This document shows positions 24,859-32,909 of a stretch of DNA of 64,000 nucleotides, piece by piece. The position numbers and the translations under genes are program-made. The notes beneath the pieces were generated by a model. The model was not told where the DNA came from, searched no databases, and saw only the letters and a program-made list of their open reading frames with translations. Each line of letters starts with the position of its first letter. Position 1 is the stretch's first letter. The stretch spans positions 310,001 to 374,000 of the forward strand of contig NZ_FRBX01000001.1 of assembly GCF_900142715.1 (NCBI RefSeq). Direction: 5' to 3'. The DNA is from Flavobacterium pectinovorum. Lineage in GTDB: Bacteria; Bacteroidota; Bacteroidia; Flavobacteriales; Flavobacteriaceae.

Positions 24859-26178
24859 ATGAGAGAATTAAAATTAATTATTAAGAGATATGTACCTAAA
24901 AAAATATGGTTTTCGCTTATTAAGATTTATAATTTTACAAAGCTCAGAGCTTTATATGAATTATATTTGATAAAAAGTGCACCCAAAAAACATCAAAAAG
25001 CACTTCAAATTGTGAGAAAAAAAAAGAAAGTAAAAGTTGCTTTCTTTTTAATTCATCAATCTGTTTGGAAATATGATGTACTTTTTGATTTAATGTTGAA
25101 GCATCCCCGATTTGAACCCCAAATTTTTGTTTGTCCTGCCGTAAATTTTGGTATGGAAAATATGTTGTTTGAAATGAATAAATCATTTGAAGCGTTTAAA
25201 AAGAAAGGATTTAACCCGATTAAAACCTATAATGAGGCAACAGGAGAATATTTAGATGTTAAAATTTTTTTTTCTCCGGATATAGTATTTTACACTAATC
25301 CTTACGAGGGTTTACAGGATTATAGATATTATATAACTCAGTTTTCAGATACTTTAACCTGCTATGTTCCTTATGCTATTATGATGGTTGATTTTGAGTT
25401 TATTTATAATTTAAAATTTCACAATCTTGTTTGGAGAATTTTTTCAGAAACACCTATTCACAAAGAAATAGCATCACAAAAACAAAAAATTAAAAGCCAA
25501 AATTCTGTTTTAACGGGTTATCCGGGATTTGATCAGTTATTAATCAATAAAAAACCTAATGATGCTGTTTGGAAAAATAAAAATCCTAATTTAAAAAAGA
25601 TTATATGGGCACCACACCATTCAATGGACGAGTTAAATAAAGTGGCAAATTTTTTAGAATATTATGATTTCTTTTTTGAATTGGCCGATAAGTACAGTGA
25701 TAAAATACAGATTGCATTTAAGCCGCATCATTTATTAAGAATTAAGTTAGAGCAAGAGTACTGGGGCAAGGAAAAAACAGATATTTATTATAATAAATGG
25801 GCAAAACTTGCAAATGGGCAATGTGAGAATGGAGATTATATTGATCTTTTTTTAACATCAGATGCATTGATTCACGATTGCGGTTCATTTATGGCTGAAT
25901 ATCTTATTACAGAAAAACCATCCCTTTTTATGGTTAGAAATGAATCTGTTATGGAACATTGGAATACTTTTGGTAAAAAAGCAATAGTGGCACATTATCA
26001 ATCCCGAAATAAGGAACAATTGATAAATTTTATCGAAAATGTTGTATTGAACAAAAATGACTGGATGAAAGAGGAAAGAAATAATTTTGTACAAACTAAT
26101 CTTATTCCAAAAAATAAATTAACTGCATCCGAAAATATATTGGAATATTTGGAGGATCAGATATTTAAAGGTATTTGA
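24859..26178 (+). CDS. CDP-glycerol glycerophosphotransferase-like (TagB/TagF family) protein
   Basis: This is a 439-residue protein with no signal peptide. The C-terminal half carries signatures of the TagF/TagB family: a 'WAPHHS' motif, 'IAFKPHHLL', and SDALIHDCGSFMAEYL followed by 'KPSLFMVRN'. The N-terminal part is basic and contains an amphipathic 'IRYV...KIW' region that may bind the membrane. The family transfers glycerol- or ribitol-phosphate in teichoic acids and related capsules of Gram-positives and some Gram-negatives. Within this locus it may add a polyol-phosphate or phospho-sugar to a surface glycan; the donor is not known. It follows the aminotransferase at 18 bases. Confidence 0.82.
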   Translation: MRELKLIIKRYVPKKIWFSLIKIYNFTKLRALYELYLIKSAPKKHQKALQIVRKKKKVKVAFFLIHQSVWKYDVLFDLMLKHPRFEPQIFVCPAVNFGMENMLFEMNKSFEAFKKKGFNPIKTYNEATGEYLDVKIFFSPDIVFYTNPYEGLQDYRYYITQFSDTLTCYVPYAIMMVDFEFIYNLKFHNLVWRIFSETPIHKEIASQKQKIKSQNSVLTGYPGFDQLLINKKPNDAVWKNKNPNLKKIIWAPHHSMDELNKVANFLEYYDFFFELADKYSDKIQIAFKPHHLLRIKLEQEYWGKEKTDIYYNKWAKLANGQCENGDYIDLFLTSDALIHDCGSFMAEYLITEKPSLFMVRNESVMEHWNTFGKKAIVAHYQSRNKEQLINFIENVVLNKNDWMKEERNNFVQTNLIPKNKLTASENILEYLEDQIFKGI

Positions 26179-26233
26179 TACGTAGTTATGAAAAAGATGA
26201 CTATTATAATTTGATCGAAAAAAATTTACATAA

Positions 26234-27679
26234 ATGCAAAATACCTCTTTAAAATCAACTGCAACAAAAGGGATTCTTTGGTCAGCGGTGGACAAATTTG
26301 CAGTTCAGTTGGGGCAGTTTGTTGTAGGTATAGTGCTTGCCCGGATTTTGCTTCCTGAGGATTTTGGTTTAATAGGAATGTTGGTCATTTTTATAGCGAT
26401 CTCCCAAACTTTTATTGAAAGCGGACTGGGCACAGGTTTAATTCAGCGTCAAGCCAGATCAGATGTTGACTTTTCCACTTTGTTTGTGTTTAATTTACTT
26501 GTAAGTGGTTTTTTTTATTTAGTTCTGTTTTTCTCAGCACCTTTAATTTCTGCTTTTTTTGAGCAGCCCCGTTTAACAGACTTAACGAGGATTCTGAGTT
26601 TAAGTTTGTTTTTAAATGCTTTTGCAATAGTTCAACGAACAAAACTGACAATTCTGATTGATTTCAAATCCATAGCAAAAAGCAATGTAATTGGAATGGT
26701 CGCGGGAGGTTTATGTGGCATAATGGCTGCTGTAAATGGATTTGGAGTTTGGTCATTAGTAATTCAAATGCTTATGAGTTCTTTGGCTTCGTCAATGTCT
26801 TTATGGTTTTTAAGTAATTGGAGACCTTCCATTGCTTTTTCTCAAAAATCTTTTAAATCTTTATTTGGCTATGGTTCAAGGCTTTTAATGGCCGGATTGT
26901 ATGCTCAATTGCTAAATAATGTTTATAATATTTGTTTAGGAAAATTTTATTCTACCGCTTCATTAGGATATTATACAAGAGCGAAGAGCATGGCGGATGT
27001 ATCTGCGGGTACAATTGGAAGTATATTACAGCAAGCTACATTTCCAATTCTAACATCGGTTCAACATGATAAAGAGAAATTAGCCTCTATTTGTAGCAGA
27101 ATGATTCGTATGTCAGCTTTTTTCATCATTCCCCTTATGACTCTTATAGCTTTACTTGCTACGCCAATTGTAACTCTATTACTTACTGATAAATGGATTT
27201 CTCTAATTCCACTTTTACAATGGCTCGTTTTTTCACGTGTTTTTCTGCCTATAAGTGTAATGAATTTGAATTTATTAAATGCTGCTGGACGACCTGATTT
27301 ATACCTGAAAGTTGATTTGTCTAAACTGCCTATAACTCTGATAGCAATGATAATTACAATTCCTTTAGGAATAAAAGCCATAGTAATTGGACATGTTATT
27401 ACTTCGGCTCTGTTTTTTGTTATGAATACCTATTTTCCAGGAAAGCTTTATGGTTATGGCCTAATACGTCAATTAAAGGATATGTTACCGTTTTTGATAG
27501 CCACAATAGGAATGGCAATCTCGGTATTTGTTATGTCTTGCTTTGTAGATAATTTAGTATTTGAGTTATTTTTTGGAGGTATCCTTGGATTGACAACTTA
27601 TTTATTCCTTTGCTGGTTATTAAAGTTAGAGGAACTAAAAGAGGTTTGGCAATTATTTTTGAAGTTTAAGAAAGAATAA
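26234..27679 (+). CDS. Polysaccharide flippase (Wzx/PST, lipopolysaccharide biosynthesis)
   Basis: This is a 481-residue polytopic protein with 12 to 14 hydrophobic helices. The N-terminal 'GILWSAVDKFAVQLGQFVVG', 'LLPEDFGLIGMLVIF', 'ESGLGTGLIQR' and the mid region 'LGYYTRAKSMADVSA' are characteristic of the WzxC/PST branch of the MOP superfamily, which flips undecaprenol-linked oligosaccharides across the inner membrane. It lies in the plus-strand glycan cluster, 55 bases after the TagF-like gene. The next gene is on the other strand. No Wzy polymerase was seen in the window, so the pathway is completed elsewhere or uses another route. Confidence 0.9.
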   Translation: MQNTSLKSTATKGILWSAVDKFAVQLGQFVVGIVLARILLPEDFGLIGMLVIFIAISQTFIESGLGTGLIQRQARSDVDFSTLFVFNLLVSGFFYLVLFFSAPLISAFFEQPRLTDLTRILSLSLFLNAFAIVQRTKLTILIDFKSIAKSNVIGMVAGGLCGIMAAVNGFGVWSLVIQMLMSSLASSMSLWFLSNWRPSIAFSQKSFKSLFGYGSRLLMAGLYAQLLNNVYNICLGKFYSTASLGYYTRAKSMADVSAGTIGSILQQATFPILTSVQHDKEKLASICSRMIRMSAFFIIPLMTLIALLATPIVTLLLTDKWISLIPLLQWLVFSRVFLPISVMNLNLLNAAGRPDLYLKVDLSKLPITLIAMIITIPLGIKAIVIGHVITSALFFVMNTYFPGKLYGYGLIRQLKDMLPFLIATIGMAISVFVMSCFVDNLVFELFFGGILGLTTYLFLCWLLKLEELKEVWQLFLKFKKE

Positions 27680-27770
27680 CATTCTAACAAATTGAATTTT
27701 AAGAAATAACTTCGTTTTCCAAAATGTTCGGGAATTGTAAATGATTTTTAAAACAGAAAATGTAATGAAT

Positions 27771-28658
27771 TTAGGAAAACCTCAATCTTAGTTCTAAAGG
27801 AATATATTTAATAAACAACCAAATGTCAAATGTTTTATAAGCTTTCGTCATTTCATAATGCAGCCTTTTTAATAATGCTTTATTTTCGATTTTGGTCTTA
27901 TTTAAGGCGATAGCTTTCTTAATAACAAGATAGCTGGAATGATTTATTTTTCTGGTTCTTCGATTAAATTTTTTATAAAACTGATTTCCTAATGAATTTT
28001 TTACTTCTCTTTTTTGAACTAAAACAGCATCAATAAATTCAAAATTATAATTTCTGGAAGTTCTAATCCAAAGATCTAAATCTTCGTAAGCCAAATTTTC
28101 GTCGTAGCCTTTTAATTCTTGTAAAACATCTCGTTTTACCATCGAAGAAACAGAACAGATCATACTGCTTTGATTTAACATTGATAAATAAATATCCCCC
28201 GATGCCGGCTTTATCAATGCTTTTTTTTCAACACCCACTTTATAATAATAACGAAGATGATCTTTGTTTTCTGAAATTATTTCTGCATTTCCATAAACAA
28301 TTGCTAATTTTTTCTGTTTAGAATTTAAAAATGTATTTACTTGTGTCTCCACGCAATTTGGCAGTAAAATATCGTCAGCAGCTAAATCAATTATATAATC
28401 ACCTTTGGTAAATTGAAGTGCTTTATTAAAAGTTTTGGTATTCCCTAAATTACTTTCGTTTACAATAAATTTGATATTAGGATGATCTTCCAGCCAATTT
28501 TTAATTGTTTTTTCAGAGCCATCAGTACTATAATCATCGGCAATAATAAGTTCGATGTTTCCATAACTTTGGCTCAAAACTGAATTCAAAGCTTCAATTA
28601 CAAAATTTTCATGATTGTAACACAAACAAATAATACTGACTAAAGGTAGGTTTTGCAT
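27771..28658 (-). CDS. Glycosyltransferase family 2
   Basis: This is a GT2 (GT-A fold) protein of about 295 residues, counted from the ATG at 28658 giving MQNLPLVSIICLCYN. Upstream alternatives are ATG at 28667 and TTG at 28670. It contains 'IELIIADDYSTDGS' and the metal-binding DxD-like 'AADDILLP', then 'YEDLDLWIR' typical of the acceptor-side acidic motif. It probably adds a sugar in the surface-glycan locus from a nucleotide-sugar donor, at the cytosolic membrane face. The acceptor and linkage cannot be told. It is transcribed on the opposite strand to the flippase and to the neighbouring GT2. Confidence 0.85.
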   Translation of the reverse strand: MQNLPLVSIICLCYNHENFVIEALNSVLSQSYGNIELIIADDYSTDGSEKTIKNWLEDHPNIKFIVNESNLGNTKTFNKALQFTKGDYIIDLAADDILLPNCVETQVNTFLNSKQKKLAIVYGNAEIISENKDHLRYYYKVGVEKKALIKPASGDIYLSMLNQSSMICSVSSMVKRDVLQELKGYDENLAYEDLDLWIRTSRNYNFEFIDAVLVQKREVKNSLGNQFYKKFNRRTRKINHSSYLVIKKAIALNKTKIENKALLKRLHYEMTKAYKTFDIWLFIKYIPLELRLRFS

Positions 28659-28816
28659 AAAAATCATCAAAAGTTGAAATGGAATTTCTGATTGAAAAGA
28701 TCAAAAATAAAAATATTATACTGGTTTATGATACTATTTTATTTATTCTAATATTAAGCTTAAGTAAAAATTAAAAGAGATGTTTTTAAAATATACTCTT
28801 TTTCGTTTAGTATTTT

Positions 28817-28824
28817 TACTTTTG
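28817..28824 (+). promoter_or_regulatory. -7 promoter element (TACTTTTG)
   Basis: TACTTTTG fits TAnnTTTG and ends 7 bases before the ATG at 28832, so a near-leaderless transcript is predicted. No -33 element is obvious. Confidence 0.45.
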
Positions 28825-28831
28825 TTTGAAT

Positions 28832-29677
28832 ATGAAACATACAGAGAGTAGCTTTTTTAATGATACAGACGTCGAAATTTTAATTTCTACAATGAATAGA
28901 AATTCATTAGATTTTTTGTTGCCGATGTTTCCGATTTCGCATTTCTCTAATTTTTCAATTTTAATTATCAATCAAACAACAAGCGAAACAATTTTAACTT
29001 CAGGTTTTCCTAATGTCAGAGTCATAAATTCGTTTGAAAATGGGTTATCTAAAAGCCGAAATTTAGCATTTGAAAATGCTATCGGAAAAATTCTTGTAAT
29101 AGCAGATGATGACGTAGTATATCAAGAAGGATTTATCGGCAAAATAATAAATGCTTACAATAAATTTCCACATGCAGCGGTAATAAATTTTTGTGCTATA
29201 AATTCAGACGGAAATTTGATGAAGAATTATCCTTCTCAATCTAAAAAGGATTTGAATACTTTTGATATTTTAAATACCAGTTCCATAGAGATAACACTTA
29301 ATAAATCAATTCTTGAGCAAGAAAAAATTCGGTTTGATGAAAATTTTGGATTAGGAGCTATTTTCGAAATGGGTGAAGAAGCTATTTTTCTATTTGATTT
29401 TAAGAAAAAAAATAAGAAGCTTTTGTTTGAACCTCAAATCATTGTTAAACATGAGAACCTTTCTTCTTCAGATAAAAAAAGTATTCCTGAAAGATATTAT
29501 ATACAGGGCGCATTATTTACAAGAATTTTCAAAAGGAACTATATTTTTTGGATCTTTATTAAATTATTTTTTGACTTAAAGCAGCGTAAAATAGAATTTA
29601 GAAATATCAAAAATGCCCTAAAAAGTGCCAAAAAGGGACATCAAAAATTTGAAAGAATGCAATATGAAAACAAATAA
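28832..29677 (+). CDS. Glycosyltransferase family 2-like
   Basis: This is a GT-A-fold transferase of about 281 residues. Visible motifs are 'VEILISTMNRNSLDFLL', 'FENGLSKSRNLAFENA', the metal-binding DDD of 'ADDDVVYQEG' (about residues 90-100) and a C-terminal 'ERYYIQGALFTRIF' followed by a hydrophobic segment that may associate with the membrane. The ATG at 28832 is preferred to the TTG at 28826. It is followed by fdtA, which starts inside its 3' end, so the two are coupled. The overlap links this transferase to the amino-sugar pathway. The acceptor is unknown. Confidence 0.82.
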   Translation: MKHTESSFFNDTDVEILISTMNRNSLDFLLPMFPISHFSNFSILIINQTTSETILTSGFPNVRVINSFENGLSKSRNLAFENAIGKILVIADDDVVYQEGFIGKIINAYNKFPHAAVINFCAINSDGNLMKNYPSQSKKDLNTFDILNTSSIEITLNKSILEQEKIRFDENFGLGAIFEMGEEAIFLFDFKKKNKKLLFEPQIIVKHENLSSSDKKSIPERYYIQGALFTRIFKRNYIFWIFIKLFFDLKQRKIEFRNIKNALKSAKKGHQKFERMQYENK

Positions 29678-30077
29678 TAAAGGAGTTCAAATTATATCAA
29701 TCCCAAAAATAGAAGAACGAAGAGGAAATCTGTCTGTGATAGAAAATGACACAATTCCTTTTGATATTAAAAGGGTATATTATTTATATGATGTGCCAAC
29801 AGGTTCAGAGCGTGGTGGGCATGCTCATAAAAATCTTCAACAATTTTTGGTGGCTTTAAGCGGGAGTTTTGATGTTGTCTTAAATGATGGGAAAGAAGAA
29901 CAAATTGTTACCTTAAACAAGCCATTTGAAGGTTTATTGATTAACTCGGGGATTTGGAGAGAACTTCGAAATTTTTCTTCAGGTTCAATTTGTTTAGTCG
30001 TAGCTTCAGAAGTTTATATTGAAGACGATTATATTAGAGACTTTGATGAGTTTATAAAGTATTCTAATTATAAATAG
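29664..30077 (+). CDS. fdtA: dTDP-4-oxo-6-deoxyglucose 3,4-ketoisomerase (FdtA/WxcM cupin family)
   Basis: This is a 137-residue cupin enzyme counted from the ATG at 29664. It has 'IPKIEERRGNLSVIEN', 'RVYYLYDVPTGSERGGHAHK' (metal/catalytic His pair at 53 and 55) and 'NKPFEGLLINSGIWREL'. FdtA isomerises the 4-keto to the 3-keto group, giving the substrate for an FdtB aminotransferase, here at 23674. With FdtB this predicts a 3-amino-3,6-dideoxyhexose in the glycan. The dTDP-glucose-forming enzymes RmlA and RmlB are not in the window. Its start overlaps the preceding GT2, and its 3' end overlaps the convergent GT2 by 14 bases. Confidence 0.88.
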   Translation: MKTNNKGVQIISIPKIEERRGNLSVIENDTIPFDIKRVYYLYDVPTGSERGGHAHKNLQQFLVALSGSFDVVLNDGKEEQIVTLNKPFEGLLINSGIWRELRNFSSGSICLVVASEVYIEDDYIRDFDEFIKYSNYK

Positions 30078-30996
30078 AAAAATTAAAACCATTCTTTCTT
30101 AAAAACTGTTTTATTTTTAATAAAAAAATTAAAACAAACCTCGGTAAAAAGTATATTAATCTGGTTTTAAAAGGAATATTTTCTTTTAAAATATTTTTAA
30201 ATAATTCTTTCGATTTTTTGTCATTCCTGGCAATTTTATATTGCAAGGCATATTCTAATCTGTAAGTATCAAGATATTTTTTTAGGCTTGGATTACTTTT
30301 TTCTTCTTGTTTATAATCCTTAAAATCGTTCAATTTTTTGTCTAATATTGGAGTTTTTGAAAGACTGTCTTCAATATAATGTAAGTAAGATGCTGTAACT
30401 TTATTGCTTATCGCTACAGGATATTTTGATGCAATTCGAATCCACATATCAACATCTTGCCCGCTTGATATGGTAGGTTTAAAGTAACCTGTTTTTTCAA
30501 ATACACCTTTAGGTATTACAATTGAAGATGATGTAGCAATAGGATAAGGCAGGCTGGTTTCAAAATAATCTGGAATAATACCTTCATAATCTGCAGAAAT
30601 TCCTTTAAATGTTGGAATGTCATTTTTTCCATTATTAAATACTAATTCATAGCGTGAGGCAAAAATTCCGGCATTTGGAAAATTTTGGATTAGGGCATTT
30701 AATATTTCTAAATGATTGGGCATCCATAAATCATCTGCATCCAAAAAAGCAATATATTCATATTTTGCATTTTCAATTCCGAGATTTCGGGCTACAGATG
30801 CGCCTTGATTTTTTTGGTTAAAAAGCTGTATGCGGCTGTCGTTAAATCCTATTACTTTTGTGACACTATCATCTGTCGAACCATCATTTATTACAATAAT
30901 TTCATAATCTGCAAAAGTTTGATTGAGAACACTTTTTAAAGTGTTTTCAATATAATTGGCTTTGTTGTACAACGGAATAACAATCGAAAAGGCCAT
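30064..30996 (-). CDS. Glycosyltransferase family 2
   Basis: This is a 310-residue classical GT2. It contains 'FSIVIPLYNKANYIENTLKS', 'EIIVINDGSTDDS', 'NQGASVARNLGIENA' and the donor/metal-binding 'IAFLDADDLW', with 'SGQDVDMWIR' as the acceptor-side catalytic motif, followed by a C-terminal hydrophobic tail 'LIYFLPRFVLIFLLKIKQFL'. It should transfer a sugar in the surface-glycan pathway. It converges on fdtA, overlapping its last 14 bases, and follows the next GT2 with a 3-base gap, so it is in a minus-strand operon headed by ftsE. Confidence 0.88.
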   Translation of the reverse strand: MAFSIVIPLYNKANYIENTLKSVLNQTFADYEIIVINDGSTDDSVTKVIGFNDSRIQLFNQKNQGASVARNLGIENAKYEYIAFLDADDLWMPNHLEILNALIQNFPNAGIFASRYELVFNNGKNDIPTFKGISADYEGIIPDYFETSLPYPIATSSSIVIPKGVFEKTGYFKPTISSGQDVDMWIRIASKYPVAISNKVTASYLHYIEDSLSKTPILDKKLNDFKDYKQEEKSNPSLKKYLDTYRLEYALQYKIARNDKKSKELFKNILKENIPFKTRLIYFLPRFVLIFLLKIKQFLRKNGFNFSIYN

Positions 30997-30999
30997 GGA

Positions 31000-31857
31000 T
31001 TATTTTTTTAAAGTACAATAATAACCTAATTTATAAAGGTCGAACAAAAACAAAGAAGGTTTTTTTGAAAATAAATTCCGTTCAATTCTGGTTTGATTTT
31101 TCCTGAAAAGAAAAGCCGAAAATTGCGTTAATTTTAGTTTTCTCAAAAATTCAAATGAAGTTGTAATTTTGTTTTCTTCTTTCTTTATTTTTTTTGAATC
31201 ATAAAGAAACACAAGGTTTTCTAAAGCAATTTTTGTTTTATTTAGAAATGCTTTTGAAGTTTCTAAATTGAGATGAAAGGTTGGATTATCTATTTGAGAA
31301 ATCTTAAAATGACTGGCTTTCAAGACCGAGAAAAAAAGCAAATCTTCATAACCATATTTTGTAATGGATTCATCAAAAGGATATTGAAGAAACACTTCTT
31401 TTTTAATTATTAAATTAGAAGTCAAAATTGTCACCGTTTCTCTTTTATTACCATAAACCCAGCGTAAAAGCTGGTCATTTTCCGGTTTTTTATCTTCATA
31501 AATAATTCCCCCAAAAAGGATATTATTTTTCAAATTTGAAATAGCATCAATATACTTTTTTACAAAATCATTTTGAGCTGGAAAAGTATCGCAATCTAAA
31601 ATAAGCAACCAATCGTAAATTGCTTTTAGAGAAAGGGAATTAATGTTTTTTCCTCGTCCCAAATTAGTTTCATTTACAAAAAACGAACAATTCGGAAGAA
31701 GATTAATTTCCTGATTTAAAATGTTTACAGAAGAGTTTGATGCGTCGTCCTGACATAGAATTTCAAAATCAATTCCGTTAAAACTACATTGTTTTACTAA
31801 CTCATTTACAAGAGGTAAAATATTATAATTATAAACCGGAATTAAAATAGAAAGCAT
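31000..31857 (-). CDS. Glycosyltransferase family 2
   Basis: This is a 285-residue GT2. It has 'LSILIPVYNYNILPLVNELV', 'NETNLGRGKNINSLS', the metal-binding 'LLILDCDTFPAQ' (DCD), and 'YGYEDLLFFSVLKAS'. Glu-Asp of 'YEDL' is the expected acceptor-activating pair. Its ATG overlaps the ftsE stop (TAATG-type), so translation is coupled. The coupling of a cell-division ABC gene to a glycosyltransferase is conserved in at least some Bacteroidota by my memory, but no functional link can be shown here. Confidence 0.87.
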   Translation of the reverse strand: MLSILIPVYNYNILPLVNELVKQCSFNGIDFEILCQDDASNSSVNILNQEINLLPNCSFFVNETNLGRGKNINSLSLKAIYDWLLILDCDTFPAQNDFVKKYIDAISNLKNNILFGGIIYEDKKPENDQLLRWVYGNKRETVTILTSNLIIKKEVFLQYPFDESITKYGYEDLLFFSVLKASHFKISQIDNPTFHLNLETSKAFLNKTKIALENLVFLYDSKKIKKEENKITTSFEFLRKLKLTQFSAFLFRKNQTRIERNLFSKKPSLFLFDLYKLGYYCTLKK

Positions 31858-32540
31858 TATACGCTACGTTGCACCACCTCAAATATTCTCTCATCTTCAC
31901 ATTTTAATGTTTTAGATGGAAACTTCATCAATAAGGCATAATCGTGTGTTGCCATAATAACCGTTTTACCGTTTGCGTTGATTTTTTTCAACACTTCAAG
32001 AACTTCAGAACTTGTTTGAGGATCAAGGTTTCCGGTTGGTTCATCGGCAAGAATAAATTCAGGATCGTTAAGCAAAGCTCTTGCAATCGCAACACGCTGT
32101 TGTTCACCACCAGAAAGTTGGTGTGGCATTTTGTTCACAAAATCTTTCATTCCTACCTTGTCCAGAACTTCATCAATTTTATGTTCCATGGCTTCTTTTT
32201 CAGTCCAGCCGGTTGCTTTTAGAACAAAAAGCATATTATCTTTTACAGAACGGTCCGGAAGCAATTTGAAATCCTGAAACACGATTCCGATTTTACGTCT
32301 CAAATACGGAATTTCACTTTCTTTTAAAGTTGCCAAATCAAATTCAACAATATGACCTTCACCTTCCGTTAAAGGCAAATCTCCATACAAAGTTTTCATG
32401 AAACTACTTTTTCCTGAACCTGTTTTTCCGATAATGTAGATGAATTCGCCATGCTGAACATCTAAATTGATATGAGATAAAATTTTTCTTCCTTCCTGAT
32501 ATATAGTGACTTCCTTAAGAGATAGTACGGTTTGTGACAT
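31857..32540 (-). CDS. ftsE: Cell-division ABC transporter ATP-binding protein
   Basis: FtsE couples ATP hydrolysis to FtsX at the septum and so controls peptidoglycan hydrolase activity. This 227-residue protein has Walker A (GKTGSGKSS, about residues 38-46), the signature [15 protein letters not shown], Walker [13 protein letters not shown] and the switch His in MATHDYAL. No FtsX gene lies beside it, so the partner is elsewhere. It heads the minus-strand operon with two GT2 genes. A TACTTTTA -7-like sequence lies on the minus strand at 32561-32568, which may be its promoter, though the last base departs from consensus. Confidence 0.92.
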   Translation of the reverse strand: MSQTVLSLKEVTIYQEGRKILSHINLDVQHGEFIYIIGKTGSGKSSFMKTLYGDLPLTEGEGHIVEFDLATLKESEIPYLRRKIGIVFQDFKLLPDRSVKDNMLFVLKATGWTEKEAMEHKIDEVLDKVGMKDFVNKMPHQLSGGEQQRVAIARALLNDPEFILADEPTGNLDPQTSSEVLEVLKKINANGKTVIMATHDYALLMKFPSKTLKCEDERIFEVVQRSV

Positions 32541-32909
32541 AATAAATTCAATTTTAATGGTAAAAGTAAGAAGATAACGGTTGGATTCAAAATAAATTTT
32601 AATGATTTGTCATGAAGGGCCAATAAAATAAAGATACGAAATAGAATCTAACCTGAGGCATAAAAGTACAGTTGATCTAAAGCTCCCCAAAAAAAATACA
32701 GAATAAAGATGCAGTTTTTTAAGAAGTTACAAATAGGTTCTTTTTTTATTCCTTAGAAATGTTTATTTTAGAAAGTTTGAAAACCAATATTTTGTGACGC
32801 CACAAGCTTTAAAATAACAACTATTAAAAATTTTGTTCATAATAAAAGCCTGAAACGTTTCGTTATAAACGGTATAATATGATACATTTGAATACTAAAT
32901 ATAATTAAA
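32541..32909. other. Divergent intergenic region between ftsE and the TPR protein gene
   Basis: This is 369 bases between divergent genes. It holds a possible ftsE -7 element on the minus strand (32561-32568) and, for the plus-strand TPR gene, TACATTTG at 32883-32890 (a good TAnnTTTG match, 19 bases before the ATG). No hairpin repeat or coding frame was found in the remainder. Confidence 0.5.
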
